64,000 nt of DNA from Chitinophagaceae bacterium (lineage in GTDB: Bacteria; Bacteroidota; Bacteroidia; Chitinophagales; Chitinophagaceae): the NCBI GenBank assembly GCA_016787085.1, contig JAEUVJ010000028.1, positions 1 through 64,000 of the forward strand. The letters run 5' to 3'. Every line of letters starts with the position of its first letter. The stretch's first letter is position 1. This document shows, one piece after another, positions 34,276 through 43,990 of this stretch. Below the pieces are notes generated by a model, which saw nothing but the letters and a program-made list of their open reading frames with translations, made no database searches and was not told where the DNA came from. Position numbers and translations under genes: made by a program.

Positions 34276-34283
34276 TATCTTTG
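34276..34283 (+). promoter_or_regulatory. TAnnTTTG box for marR
   Basis: Plus-strand TATCTTTG, 21 bases after the TTTG at 34251-34254. The predicted start of the transcript coincides with the TTG start codon at 34289. Confidence 0.6.
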
Positions 34284-34288
34284 CACTG

Positions 34289-34717
34289 TTGAGAACAACA
34301 GAGAGTAAATATCGTCAATGTCTTTATTTCACCGCCAATGCACTTGCACGTAAGATTGAGAAGCTTGCGCTGGAAAGCTGGAGTAAGGTGGATCTTTCTC
34401 CCAGTCATGCCTACCTCCTGATGCTGGTAATAGAAGAGCCGGGGATTCAGCCAACTTCCATAGCTGAACACTTACAGTTGCAGCCGAGTACGATCACCCG
34501 TCTTATTGAAAAACTAGAAGAAAAGAAACTCCTGGTAAGAACTATGGAAGGAAAGATAACCAATGTATATCCTTCACCTAAGGGGAAAGAGTTACTTCCG
34601 AAGTTAAAGGATTGCGTAAATGAATTTTATAGCAATTATTCAGCTTTACTGGGTAAAGAAGAAAGTGCTAAACTGGTTCAAAGTATCGGAAAATCCGCCG
34701 ATAAATTAAGGGGGTGA
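34289..34717 (+). CDS. MarR family transcriptional regulator
   Basis: A 142-residue regulator. The winged helix is LDLSPSHAYLLMLVIEEPGIQPTSIAEHLQLQPSTITRLIEKLEEKKLLVR in pattern, with the helix-turn-helix QPTSIAEHLQLQPSTITRLI and wing residues ITNVYPSPKGK. The start is TTG, since no ATG fits before the domain, and the promoter box ends five bases earlier, so the message may be leaderless. It sits between two matching palindromes and precedes an NmrA-like gene, a typical autoregulated pair that responds to a small ligand or oxidant. Confidence 0.85.
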   Translation: MRTTESKYRQCLYFTANALARKIEKLALESWSKVDLSPSHAYLLMLVIEEPGIQPTSIAEHLQLQPSTITRLIEKLEEKKLLVRTMEGKITNVYPSPKGKELLPKLKDCVNEFYSNYSALLGKEESAKLVQSIGKSADKLRG

Positions 34718-34735
34718 TTTTTTTTAAATAGATAC

Positions 34736-34747
34736 TTGTATATACAA
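34736..34747. promoter_or_regulatory. Operator palindrome upstream of the NmrA-like gene
   Basis: TTGTATATACAA is a perfect palindrome. Over these 12 bases it differs at one position from the core of the marR operator (TTGCATATACAA, 34252-34263), and both continue with AT on the right. Confidence 0.65.
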
Positions 34748-34774
34748 ATATTTTAAATATCAAAATTGTAAATC

Positions 34775-35668
34775 ATGAAGTACGTAATTACCGGTTCAAT
34801 CGGGCATATCAGTAAACCTCTTGCACAGAAATTAATAGCAGCGGGACATGAAGTCACTATTATTAGCAGTAAAGACACCAACAGAACCGCCATCCGGGAA
34901 CTTGGCGCCAAAGAGGCAATCGGATCAGTAGAAGATGTAACATTTCTTAAAAAGACCTTTGCCGGTGCCGATGCCGTTTATACAATGGTGCCACCAAACT
35001 TTGCGGCTGCAAACTGGAAGGAATGGATAGGGCAGATAGGCAGGAATTATGCAGAGGCGATCAAAGCAAATTATATAAAGTATGTGGTAAATCTCAGTAG
35101 TGTAGGGGCTGACTTACCAGACGGTTGCGGACCTGTTTCTGGTTTGTACAAGGTGGAGCAGGTGCTGAATACATTAAGTGACGTAAGCATAAAACATTTG
35201 CGGCCTTCCTATTTCTTTGACAACCTGCTGGCCAATATTGGGTTGATAAAAGGCATGAAAATCATGGGAAGTAATTTTGGAGGAATCAATTATAAACTGG
35301 TACTGGCTGATACAAGTGATATTGCGGATGCTGCATTCGAAGAGCTGTCTAACCTTCAATTTAGCGGTCATTCAGTACGCTATATTGCCAGTGATGAGAA
35401 AACAACAGATGTGATCGCAGAGACAATTGGTTTGGCAATTGGTAACCCAACCTTGCCCTGGGTTGTCTTTAACGATGAACAATCAAAAGCCGGGATGCTG
35501 CAGGCGGGGTTGCCTGAAGAAGTAGCGAAGAATTATACTGAAATGGGTGCAGCTATTCAAAGCGGTCGTATGATGGAAGACTACTGGAAAAATCGTCCTG
35601 AAAAGCTTGGCAGAATGAAGCTGGAGGATTTTGCTAAAAAGTTTACAGTCGTATATAATGCGAGTTAA
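34775..35668 (+). CDS. NmrA-like NAD(P)-binding protein
   Basis: A 297-residue atypical short-chain dehydrogenase fold protein. The nucleotide site is YVITGSIGHISKPLAQKLIAAGHEV (a GxxGxx variant), then ADAVYTMVPPNF and YVVNLSSVGADLPDGCGPVSGLYKVEQ. The catalytic Tyr-Lys pair of classical SDRs is not evident; family members often sense the NADP redox state. It carries the MarR-type operator at its 5' end, so its product is likely induced together with marR. Confidence 0.82.
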   Translation: MKYVITGSIGHISKPLAQKLIAAGHEVTIISSKDTNRTAIRELGAKEAIGSVEDVTFLKKTFAGADAVYTMVPPNFAAANWKEWIGQIGRNYAEAIKANYIKYVVNLSSVGADLPDGCGPVSGLYKVEQVLNTLSDVSIKHLRPSYFFDNLLANIGLIKGMKIMGSNFGGINYKLVLADTSDIADAAFEELSNLQFSGHSVRYIASDEKTTDVIAETIGLAIGNPTLPWVVFNDEQSKAGMLQAGLPEEVAKNYTEMGAAIQSGRMMEDYWKNRPEKLGRMKLEDFAKKFTVVYNAS

Positions 35669-35818
35669 GTAGTGGCAACAAGAAGCTATAAGAGGATCAT
35701 ATAATGAACCGGGGTTGTGCAAGCTGCCATTGTAAATTTTTTGTCTCCCGATTTTATTCTTCGGAGGATATACACACGCTTTAGGTTACTGGCAATGCAA
35801 AGTGGTGTAATTTTATAC

Positions 35819-36115
35819 ATGGACATTACTCAATTCAAACAAAGCCTTTCAGGAAGTAAAGCTCCTGAAAAGCTTTCTGTTTATATGAAGGCCATGTGGT
35901 ATGACGGAAAGGGCGAATGGGAAGCAGCGCATAACATTATTCAGGAAAAGAATGATGATACAGCTGCCTGGATACATGCCTATTTGCATCGCAAAGAGGG
36001 AGATATTGGAAATGCAGATTACTGGTATCGCCGGGCAGGGAGAAAAAGGCCCTCCGCCACCTTAGATAAAGAGTGGGAAGATATATCAGTGGAGTTATTA
36101 AATACTGATAATTGA
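35819..36115 (+). CDS. Small conserved protein with a TPR-like fold pattern
   Basis: A 98-residue protein with MKAMWYDGKGEWEAAHNIIQEKNDDTAAWIHAYLHRKEGDIGNADYWYRRAGR. This matches a conserved bacterial hypothetical family with a helix-turn-helix repeat resembling TPR units. The role is unknown. The ATG at 35819 is chosen because it is the family-like start; the open frame extends upstream without a sensible sequence. It converges with the M23 peptidase gene. Confidence 0.65.
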   Translation: MDITQFKQSLSGSKAPEKLSVYMKAMWYDGKGEWEAAHNIIQEKNDDTAAWIHAYLHRKEGDIGNADYWYRRAGRKRPSATLDKEWEDISVELLNTDN

Positions 36116-36125
36116 TCAGGCAGTC

Positions 36126-36824
36126 TTACAAGTATTGATTCATATTGAGTATGAGATCGGGATCAGGACAATTAGATAAATATTTTTCCCGTTCCGAATA
36201 TTTGCATACACCCGGATAATCGCCTGAACATCCCTCCAGATTCCCGATTACCTGGAAGTGCAGGTGTGGAGGCCAGTGTCCGTTCTCAGCAGGAATCCCG
36301 AACTCAGCAAAAATATCTCCTTTTTGTATCCGGTCTCCTTCGCGGATGTTCTTTATAGAGTTCAAACTGAGATGGCCATACAGGGTGTAGAAACTTATTC
36401 CCTTGAGCAAATGAGTAAGAATGATAGTGGCTCCATAGTCACCGGGGTGGTCATTATTGGCAAAACTGTGAACGATACCGTTCCATGGAGCAAGTACAGC
36501 AGTACCGGGTTTACCCCAGATATCTATTCCTAGATGCAGCCTTCTTGGTTCTTCCCCTGGGTTTGCTCCGTCAAAAACTTTACTTGTTTTGTACACGGTT
36601 CTATGTTCAGCATATCCCCCGATACCATACCGGGCCCTGCTTTCCTGAAGTTTCCCGTTTATGTATGCTGAAAAATGTTTTATATCCCGGAGTATATCAT
36701 CGGGTAGTTCATTATTGGCGGCAGTAAAGTCAAGTGATAGTATCCGGTCCTTCAGCGGATCAAATGGAACTACACGGCTGAATTGTTCTTTACTGAGAGT
36801 AAGTATGGAGATGAGGTCATTCAT
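36126..36824 (-). CDS. M23 family metallopeptidase without a signal peptide
   Basis: A 232-residue peptidase fold. The LytM zinc ligands are present: H97 and D101 in HLGID, H151 in LYGHLS, and H187-x-H189 in PPHLHF. The domain thus keeps catalytic residues. The N-terminus (MNDLISILTLSKEQFSRVV) is not a signal peptide and there is no membrane helix, so the enzyme would be cytoplasmic or needs another route out. The N-terminal 90 residues are unfamiliar. Similar domains are fused to aminotransferases in some organisms. Substrate unknown. Confidence 0.8.
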   Translation of the reverse strand: MNDLISILTLSKEQFSRVVPFDPLKDRILSLDFTAANNELPDDILRDIKHFSAYINGKLQESRARYGIGGYAEHRTVYKTSKVFDGANPGEEPRRLHLGIDIWGKPGTAVLAPWNGIVHSFANNDHPGDYGATIILTHLLKGISFYTLYGHLSLNSIKNIREGDRIQKGDIFAEFGIPAENGHWPPHLHFQVIGNLEGCSGDYPGVCKYSEREKYLSNCPDPDLILNMNQYL

Positions 36825-36862
36825 TATATAGAGTGAATGAAGGTAAGGGATGCCTATAAAAA

Positions 36863-36891
36863 ATCCCGCCCCGGTTAAACCGGGACGGGAT
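36863..36891 (-). terminator. Terminator of the large T9SS gene
   Basis: ATCCCG..CCCGG pairs with CCGGG..CGGGAT. On the minus strand it is followed by TTTTTT. It lies downstream of the 36918-41807 gene. Confidence 0.75.
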
Positions 36892-36917
36892 GCTGTTTAT
36901 TCACAGATCGGGCAATA

Positions 36918-39900
36918 TTATGGAAGACCGATGATCACTTTAAAGGTCTTCTCAGATGTTCTTACTCCTCCATCATATGCGAATTGAATCATATAGACAC
37001 CACCCGGCAGGTTGGTCAGGTCAATCGGCACCACGCGGCCCCATGTAAGACCTGTCAGCTGCTGTGTTCTCACCAGTACACCGGCATTGGTATATACCCG
37101 CATAGTTAGGTAATTATACAGCACACTATTGATCTTAACGTTGAACAGACCATTATTCGGATTCGGGAACAGCGTTACGGCATTATCACTCAGCCTTACT
37201 ATTCTTTCCGGACAATCTTTTACCGCGATCCTCTTGGTATTGGTAGCAGGGCATCCGGCGCTGCTGGTATAGCTGTATGTTAATGTATAAGTACCGACAG
37301 CCGTAGCCGGGGGTATAAAGTTATTGCCGGATACACCAATGCCGCTCCATGATCCGCCGGCAGGAGTAGCTGCCAATGGGACCACCTGATCGCTGGTACA
37401 AACCGTATCAGGAATAGCTCCGATAGTGATCACCGGAGTGGGATTCACTGTTACCGTTACATTAGCAGAAGCTACACAACCAGCCGATGAAGTAGCGGTA
37501 ACCGTATAGGTAGTGGTGGCGGTTGGTTTCGCATACAGCGAATAAGCATCAGTACCTGTATAAGCAGTGGTAGCAGTTACATCGGTAAATAATCCTGAAA
37601 CCGGTGACCAGGTGATAACCGGGTTCTGCATCTGGTAGGTGATCGTAATAGACCAGGAAGTCAATGTACCTATGTCAAAAGTGAACAGGTCTCTCAGACC
37701 CAGGGTCCAGTTACCGTTGCCTACAGAATAAAGACCAGTAAAGGATGTAACATCAGAAACAAATCCTGTCGGACCTACTCCACTGGATGCGGTTGCCGCA
37801 AAGGTTCCGGTGAATGGAGGTGTACCCGAAGCAAGCGATGTAGTGGAGGCGGAACTGATCACCGTATTGGAAAGGTTGTCGCCGGCGCCACCGTGCCCGT
37901 TGAACAGGTTAAGTATCCTGCCATTCGGCGCTCTCAGGTTAATGACCATATCGCTGATCCAGGTATGGGTCAGGTTCAGTGTTACACTTACTCCTGTCAC
38001 TGTTGCACCTGCCGGCACTCCTGATACGGCCAGTGAATGGGTAATTCCCGCTGCAGAAGCATCAGGTACCACTACAGAAATAGCGCCTGAGGAAACAGCC
38101 GGTAATGTTACCGGGGGCGGAGCAGCTGTAAACTGTGTGCTGAGCTGTACCTGGCCTCCCGAGCAAATAGCCGGAGCCGATGGTGTGATCACAGGTGTTG
38201 GCGGATTCGGGTTTACGTTTACCGAAGTGGAATACGCGTTATTGGCAGTTTCCGGATCATCCGGAGAACTGGTAGCTACTGTGATATTATAAACACCACC
38301 TGCTATAAAATTGAAAAAAGGGCTCAGGTAAAAGTCCTGTACAGCATTCGGGGCCAGTGTGCCTGTGTTCAATGTAGCGGTCAGCGTTGCGGTTCCAGCA
38401 CCGGTGATATTGGCCGTCACTGTTACCGGGTTGGTAGCAAAGTTGAGAGTGGTCAGGTTATAGTTCCTGATCCTTGCCTGTACAAATACTCCGCTGGTAG
38501 GGCAGTTCAGGTTAGGTAAGGTAACATTGGTGATACCCACATCAACCAGCGGCGCAACTTTCACATTGATATTATCTACGAGAATACCGAATTTATCACC
38601 GTCTGACATGGCGTGGAAACCTAAATAGAACACTCCTGTGGAAGGAGGTGTAAAGTCAACCTGTACGGAGTCAAACGGATTGGCATATACGCTGGTGATA
38701 TTATTGTTGGTAAACAGGGTGCCGGTGGTCATACTGGCTGAATAGGCTTCTGTGCCATATTTCACTTCCATTTTTTCAGGAAAGTTCACACCATCCAGTG
38801 CTTTATAGAAGAACTTCAAACGATAGGTAGTGCCGCTGGTCAGGTTCAATCCTTGTGTATAGAACCAGTCATCTGCGCCACGGCTCAAATCATTGAAGTC
38901 GTAGAAGTATAACAAACTCGTGCTCGGAGAAACGAACGTGAGCGGGTTGGCATCAGTATATGTTTCCCATGAGCCGGCGCCATCACCGTTCCAGAATGAA
39001 CCAGAGTTGCCATTTACGTCCTCAGAACTTGTACACGTAGGCATAGCCGGTACTGCGGCAGACTCGAATGTTTGTGTATAAGGAATGTTGGTAGCCGGGC
39101 AAAGTGTGGTAGCCGTTGCTTTTACGTTAGTGCTGAAGTCAACACCCGGTATGCATATCCTTCTTACATAAAAATCATAAGGAGTACTGGCAGTAAGACC
39201 AGTGACAATGATCGGCGATGCGGCGCCTAATACCACTGTGCCGCCTCCGGCAACATTCGTTGTACCCGGAACAAAACCCGGGGCACCATATTCAACGACA
39301 AAAGCTGTACCCGGAGAGGTAAAGGATACTGCTACAGATGTCGGTGAAATAGCCTGTGCTTTTACGTTAGTAGGTTTGGGGCAGGTTGGTGCAACACTAA
39401 TGGTCACATCATCTACTGCTACTCCCCAGCCAAACAATTCGGTTCCTTCAAAAGCAATATAGTAATCGGATGGGCCTGAAGAAGAAGGGAGATTCAGTTC
39501 TATTTCTGTCCATACGCCTACGTTGGTGGCATATACTGCGCCAGGGATTAAGGTCCAGGGACCGGCTACAGATGTTTTGTAATATACTCTTAATTCGTTC
39601 TGATCACCTAACCAGTTCTGGTTAGCATACCAGAAGGTAACCTGCGCTCCCTGGGCTGGCATAGCTGAGAAATCAAATGCCGGAGAGACAAGTCGAGCTA
39701 CGCTTCCGGTATTGTTACCAAAATGCCTTGCATTGACAGTACCACCATGAGCGGTGGTGACGTTGCCGCCATTACCGGCGCCCGCGCCATATGTCCAGTT
39801 CACAGAACCGGATACCTGCTGAGTGGTCCAGCAAGGACGGGTCACGCTGGCAGTTTCAAATGTTTCTGTGTAAGGGAATGTAACAAAAGCATTGCAGGGA

Positions 39901-41807
39901 CTATGGAAGTTATAGGCCAGGGTCCAGGAACTGAATACACCCAGTCCGCAATTGGCCCGGACATACAAACTATAATCAGTATTGGCTGTAAGGCCGGTTA
40001 CGTTAGCTGTAGTCACCCCTGCGCCTGTTACGCCGCTGGCAGCTAATCCTGTTGCACCGCTACCCGCAGCGCCGGATGTACGTACTTCCCATTGATATCC
40101 GCTGGACGGATTGGAAGGTGATGCAGTCCAGCTTGCCGTTGCCGTTGTGGGGGTCATGGCAGAAATACCCAATCCGGATGGAGGCAAACAAGGAGGTGTG
40201 GCTTCTACTGTAATGTTATCGAGAAACAGGTTGTTGCCAAATGCAGAAACACCCCGGAAGATAAGCTTGTTTGTACCAACCGGAAGGTCTACTGCTTTAC
40301 TTGCCCATTGTGCAGCGGTAGGCGCTGTCAATTGCGTGGTGGTGGTCCCTGCCGTATTCAAAGGACCAGCAGATCCTCCGTTAAACGTAGATAATAAAGT
40401 ATAGCTGGCGCCCCCATTCGTTGAATAAAGAATTTCGAGCCGGTCGTTTTCTCCAGCAAAAGTGGCATACGCATGGTCAAATGTTACCCTGTAGTTGGCC
40501 GGTACTGCGTTGAAAGCAGGAGTAGCCAGATCTAACTGTACACCTGTACCTGCCAGGTAGAACTGGAACCTGGCTGAGCCGGCACCAATCCCATAAGCAC
40601 TTGGTGCAAAACCGCCCATGAAAGTAGGATTATTAATAGTCCAGCAACCCGGAGGGAATGAAGTGGCGTAGGTCGCAAAGTTCTCAGTAAACGGAGTTGC
40701 GATGGGAGGTGTGACGGATACCAATAAGCTGGCTGCCCATGCATCCACTCCGCTACAGGTGATCTTTCTGCGGAAATAGGTATTGGTAGTAATACTTGTA
40801 GTCAATGAAACTCCCGTCGCACCGGTTACATCTGTCCATGTGGCGTTATCGGGAGATGATTCCCACTGGTAAGAAAGACCTGTACCAAAACTGGCGCCTG
40901 AGACATTTAAATTAAAGCTTGTGCCGGCGCAAATGGTACCGGATGGCCCTGTAACCGTACCTCCGCCCGGAGGCGCTACGCAAGGAGGCGGAACAAACCA
41001 GTTAAAAGTGAGCCCGGATACAGGAGCAGTAACGGCGATCGTTGATGTTGCGTTTTGCATACCCTGGGCATTCGTAGTGCCTGCGATCGTTGCATTCCAG
41101 TTATGCGGAGCAGTTGTCTGACGGTTATTAAAATCGGTTGAGACAGTCCCACCTAAACCAACATGATTGACGGTGGATGCAGTAGTTACGGTATTTAATA
41201 CGATGGTCCCGTATATGACCTGTACCCAGTTGGTTGTTTCATTCAGAACGATCTGAAAATTCAGGTTATCACCGGTGCCGGCACCGCCGAATCGCTTATA
41301 GTTTTTGTATTGCACAACTAATTTCCGGTTGGGAGCGGTACCGGTTGTTTCGAATCTTAATTCTGCTCCCGTCTGTGCCTGTATGTCCCTTCCTATACCG
41401 GCTATCCGGTTCCTTAATAAGGCAGGGGTATTGGTAGCTGTGGATGATAAAGGAGTGTAGGCGCTTGTCGTAGCCAAACTTATACTTGGCGTTAATGTTG
41501 ACTGACCAAGGCTTATCCAGCCATTATTGTTCACCCCGAAACGGTCAAATACTATTCCGTTGTAAGTGAAGTTGAAACCAATGGGAAATCCAACACCGGT
41601 AGTAGGAGTGGCACCGCCAGCAGGTACAGCAGGATCCACGAAGTATTGGTCATCGGAGGTTGCAGTACCCAGAACTGATCCGCCCGTGATCTCGGTGTAG
41701 GTACCGTTGTTTTGCGTAAAAACATAGGTACTTACCTGTGCGGTTGATCGGAAGTTCCAGGCCAATAAAACAAATAGGGAAAGAAGAGCTGCGTAGATCT
41801 TTCTCAT
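36918..41807 (-). CDS. Large T9SS-secreted surface protein with P-domain and fibronectin-like modules
   Basis: A 1629-residue protein. A signal peptide (MRKIYAALLSLFVLLAWNF) leads to an N-terminal lectin-like barrel (FDRFGVNNNGWISLG). Next come Ig- or fibronectin-like modules (TGLTANTDYSLYVRANCG; TGLTASTPYDFYVRRIC) and MAM-like jelly-roll domains ending in DNINV or DDVTIS. Residues about 1230-1393 form a proprotein-convertase P-domain (LTHTWISDMVINLRAPNG; GNWTLGLRDLF), then PKD-like units. The last 85 residues are a type A sorting domain (VTLFPNPNNGLF, VYTNAGVLV, LPGGVYMIQF). It should be exported by T9SS and attached to the surface, but has no visible catalytic domain; adhesion is a guess. 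Confidence 0.88.
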   Translation of the reverse strand: MRKIYAALLSLFVLLAWNFRSTAQVSTYVFTQNNGTYTEITGGSVLGTATSDDQYFVDPAVPAGGATPTTGVGFPIGFNFTYNGIVFDRFGVNNNGWISLGQSTLTPSISLATTSAYTPLSSTATNTPALLRNRIAGIGRDIQAQTGAELRFETTGTAPNRKLVVQYKNYKRFGGAGTGDNLNFQIVLNETTNWVQVIYGTIVLNTVTTASTVNHVGLGGTVSTDFNNRQTTAPHNWNATIAGTTNAQGMQNATSTIAVTAPVSGLTFNWFVPPPCVAPPGGGTVTGPSGTICAGTSFNLNVSGASFGTGLSYQWESSPDNATWTDVTGATGVSLTTSITTNTYFRRKITCSGVDAWAASLLVSVTPPIATPFTENFATYATSFPPGCWTINNPTFMGGFAPSAYGIGAGSARFQFYLAGTGVQLDLATPAFNAVPANYRVTFDHAYATFAGENDRLEILYSTNGGASYTLLSTFNGGSAGPLNTAGTTTTQLTAPTAAQWASKAVDLPVGTNKLIFRGVSAFGNNLFLDNITVEATPPCLPPSGLGISAMTPTTATASWTASPSNPSSGYQWEVRTSGAAGSGATGLAASGVTGAGVTTANVTGLTANTDYSLYVRANCGLGVFSSWTLAYNFHSPCNAFVTFPYTETFETASVTRPCWTTQQVSGSVNWTYGAGAGNGGNVTTAHGGTVNARHFGNNTGSVARLVSPAFDFSAMPAQGAQVTFWYANQNWLGDQNELRVYYKTSVAGPWTLIPGAVYATNVGVWTEIELNLPSSSGPSDYYIAFEGTELFGWGVAVDDVTISVAPTCPKPTNVKAQAISPTSVAVSFTSPGTAFVVEYGAPGFVPGTTNVAGGGTVVLGAASPIIVTGLTASTPYDFYVRRICIPGVDFSTNVKATATTLCPATNIPYTQTFESAAVPAMPTCTSSEDVNGNSGSFWNGDGAGSWETYTDANPLTFVSPSTSLLYFYDFNDLSRGADDWFYTQGLNLTSGTTYRLKFFYKALDGVNFPEKMEVKYGTEAYSASMTTGTLFTNNNITSVYANPFDSVQVDFTPPSTGVFYLGFHAMSDGDKFGILVDNINVKVAPLVDVGITNVTLPNLNCPTSGVFVQARIRNYNLTTLNFATNPVTVTANITGAGTATLTATLNTGTLAPNAVQDFYLSPFFNFIAGGVYNITVATSSPDDPETANNAYSTSVNVNPNPPTPVITPSAPAICSGGQVQLSTQFTAAPPPVTLPAVSSGAISVVVPDASAAGITHSLAVSGVPAGATVTGVSVTLNLTHTWISDMVINLRAPNGRILNLFNGHGGAGDNLSNTVISSASTTSLASGTPPFTGTFAATASSGVGPTGFVSDVTSFTGLYSVGNGNWTLGLRDLFTFDIGTLTSWSITITYQMQNPVITWSPVSGLFTDVTATTAYTGTDAYSLYAKPTATTTYTVTATSSAGCVASANVTVTVNPTPVITIGAIPDTVCTSDQVVPLAATPAGGSWSGIGVSGNNFIPPATAVGTYTLTYSYTSSAGCPATNTKRIAVKDCPERIVRLSDNAVTLFPNPNNGLFNVKINSVLYNYLTMRVYTNAGVLVRTQQLTGLTWGRVVPIDLTNLPGGVYMIQFAYDGGVRTSEKTFKVIIGLP

Positions 41808-42086
41808 AAGCAGAGTTGTTAATTAAAGTAGTAAATGTTTTGGTAGTCCCGTCCCGGACTTTTAGTGTTGAAAGGTATCTAATTTTTTGCTTGCAGCAAT
41901 TTTTCGGCTTCATTTTTCTTTCGCTCTATCATTTTCAGCATCAAAGCCTTGCTGGCAGTTGAATTACGCAGAAAAGGTATTAGGATTTAGTGCTATTTCA
42001 TATCCTTCAGCGACAAGGATACTATGACCTCTTCCTTTTCGTTTTACTATGAGATATATCCAATTTAGCTGTTAAAAATCAATTGT

Positions 42087-43115
42087 TTGAAAACAAAAAT
42101 CTGTAGCCTTGCTTCCATAGTACTATTCCTTTTCCCTGCGACATCTTTCAGCCAGATGATCACAGGGGTCTGGAAAGGCAAGATCAACCGGCAAAAAGCC
42201 GAAGTCAAGATTATTCAAAACGGGGACAGCCTTACCGGTACTTCTTACTATTATGAGTCACCGGGCAACTATCGCCGGTATAGCATCAAAGGATATTTTG
42301 ATGCGGCCACCAATGAAGCTGTATGGTGGGATGACCAGTTGCTGGAAGAAAAGTCAGGCAAATACAGTCTTTCCGCTCCAGGAAAAATGCCGTTGCTTTC
42401 ACGGGCTGATTTCAACTGCCCCGGTGACGGCAAAATGATGCTGGATGGCAAGTCGGGGAAAGTGTATGATGAAGAACTGAAGGGGGATGTACATCTCGAT
42501 AAAACGGAATACGGCCAGTTTGAAGATGAGTGGGATTTTGTGATCAATAACTACCTTACAGGCGCCAATGATCCTTATATTATTGATAGCATTTCTTCTT
42601 TGCGTACTGTTCCTCTTCAGCCGCAGGCAGAAGAACCCGAACCGGTACAGAAGCAGGCACCGCTGGCGCCGGTGATCCATGAAAAGCCTGTAGTGAAAGA
42701 AGATCCTAAGCCGGTAGCAAAAACACCTGAGCCGGTAAAGCCGCAAACCATCGAAGAGAAATTTGTAAATCGCAAAAAGGTATTGATAACCGAGATCCCT
42801 GTTACGGGTGATTCTGTGGAACTTCGCTTTTATGATAATGCCGAGATAGATGGTGATTCCATCTCCCTTTTCCTGAATGATAAACTGATCTTTCAGCATA
42901 TTCGTCTCCTCGGAAGCGCCTATACCATTACACTTCCGGTGAGTGAGCTGAATGCGACCAATGAGCTGATCATGGTGGCAGAGAACCTGGGTTCTATTCC
43001 TCCCAATACTTCCTATATGGTAGCGCTGGTCGGCGATAAACGGTATGAAGCAAGGCTGGAAAGCACCGAAGGCAGTAGCGCCATGATACGGTTTGTCAAA
43101 AAGGGAATCCCATGA
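42087..43115 (+). CDS. Exported protein of unknown function with proline-rich linker
   Basis: A 342-residue protein starting at TTG. A signal peptide (MKTKICSLASIVLFLFPATSFSQ) leads to a small beta domain (GVWKGKINRQKAEVKIIQNGDSLTGTSYYY and so on) of about 140 residues. A linker rich in Pro, Glu and Lys (about 185-235) follows, then a C-terminal beta domain (TGDSVELRFYDNAEIDGDSISLFLN). The C-terminal pattern occurs in other Bacteroidota exported proteins, but I know of no function. It converges with the endonuclease-like gene. The 280 bases upstream show no clear element. Confidence 0.7.
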   Translation: MKTKICSLASIVLFLFPATSFSQMITGVWKGKINRQKAEVKIIQNGDSLTGTSYYYESPGNYRRYSIKGYFDAATNEAVWWDDQLLEEKSGKYSLSAPGKMPLLSRADFNCPGDGKMMLDGKSGKVYDEELKGDVHLDKTEYGQFEDEWDFVINNYLTGANDPYIIDSISSLRTVPLQPQAEEPEPVQKQAPLAPVIHEKPVVKEDPKPVAKTPEPVKPQTIEEKFVNRKKVLITEIPVTGDSVELRFYDNAEIDGDSISLFLNDKLIFQHIRLLGSAYTITLPVSELNATNELIMVAENLGSIPPNTSYMVALVGDKRYEARLESTEGSSAMIRFVKKGIP

Positions 43116-43121
43116 CCCGGC

Positions 43122-43967
43122 TTACAAAATAAGTGCAGCCAGCACTGCAAAGTGGTCGGATGCGAAACGGCCTTCCCATGTCTGCGAGATCGTCGCATGA
43201 GTTAACACTTTCCATTTTCCTTTCAGGAAGATGTAGTCTATCGGCTGATCGTTTCTCTCTTTTGACCGGAAGGCATTGAAAGTACCGGTGGGGCCGTAAT
43301 GAGGAGACTGCGAAACCAGTTTGGCGTCGGTAAGATGAAGAGGATTGTTCTTGTTCATGATCACCATCACAGGTTCATCAGCCGGCTCTGCATTAAAATC
43401 ACCGGTGATGATAGCCGGTGTGTTCCCTGCTATCTCTTTTACCCTGTTCAGGATGATCGAGGCGCTTTCTCTCCTGGCTATTTTACCGATATGATCGAAG
43501 TGAGTATTAAAGGCAAAGAATATTTTTTTTGTTTTCCTGTCTTTGAATTTTGCCCAGGTTACCATTCTCGTTATAGCGGCATCCCAGCTTTTACTGCCGG
43601 GTATTTCCGGCGTTTCTGACAGCCAGAACATTTTTGTTTGCAGCAGTTGCAGCCTGGTTGTATCATAAAAGATAGCGGAGTATTCTCCTTTTTCTTTACC
43701 ATCATCTCGGCCCCCGCCTGCATAGTTGAATTGGGGTAGCCTTTCTTCCAGGTCCATCATCTGGTCATGTAAAGCTTCCTGTACCCCAAGTAAATGCACC
43801 TTATGATAAAGTATTTGCGAGGCTACTTTATCTTTCCGGTAGGGCCAGGCGTTCAAACTGTCTGCGGCTGTATTCAAACGGATGTTAAAGGTCATTACAT
43901 TCAGTTCCTGTGTCCAGGAAGCGATTACTATTGATAGAAAACAGGCGGTAAAGAAAAACTTTTTCAT
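43122..43967 (-). CDS. Exported endonuclease/exonuclease/phosphatase family protein
   Basis: A 281-residue protein with a signal peptide (MKKFFFTACFLSIVIASWTQ). The EEP fold motifs are VMTFNIRLNTA (metal-binding Asn), LLGVQEAL (metal Glu), FNTHFDHIG, IITGDFNAEP (catalytic Asp and Asn) and FASDHFAVLA (catalytic His). Related exported members hydrolyse phosphodiesters or phosphate esters; nuclease or sphingomyelinase-like activity is possible. It lies 24 bases after the sulfatase-modifying-like gene on the same strand. Confidence 0.85.
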   Translation of the reverse strand: MKKFFFTACFLSIVIASWTQELNVMTFNIRLNTAADSLNAWPYRKDKVASQILYHKVHLLGVQEALHDQMMDLEERLPQFNYAGGGRDDGKEKGEYSAIFYDTTRLQLLQTKMFWLSETPEIPGSKSWDAAITRMVTWAKFKDRKTKKIFFAFNTHFDHIGKIARRESASIILNRVKEIAGNTPAIITGDFNAEPADEPVMVIMNKNNPLHLTDAKLVSQSPHYGPTGTFNAFRSKERNDQPIDYIFLKGKWKVLTHATISQTWEGRFASDHFAVLAALIL

Positions 43968-43990
43968 CGGCGATAATTAGGAGCACAAAC

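Noticed and set aside
37810..41437. Several plus-strand open frames opposite the large surface protein
   Set aside because: They are shadows of the Thr/Gly/Ala-rich minus-strand gene; none has a family-like pattern or promoter.
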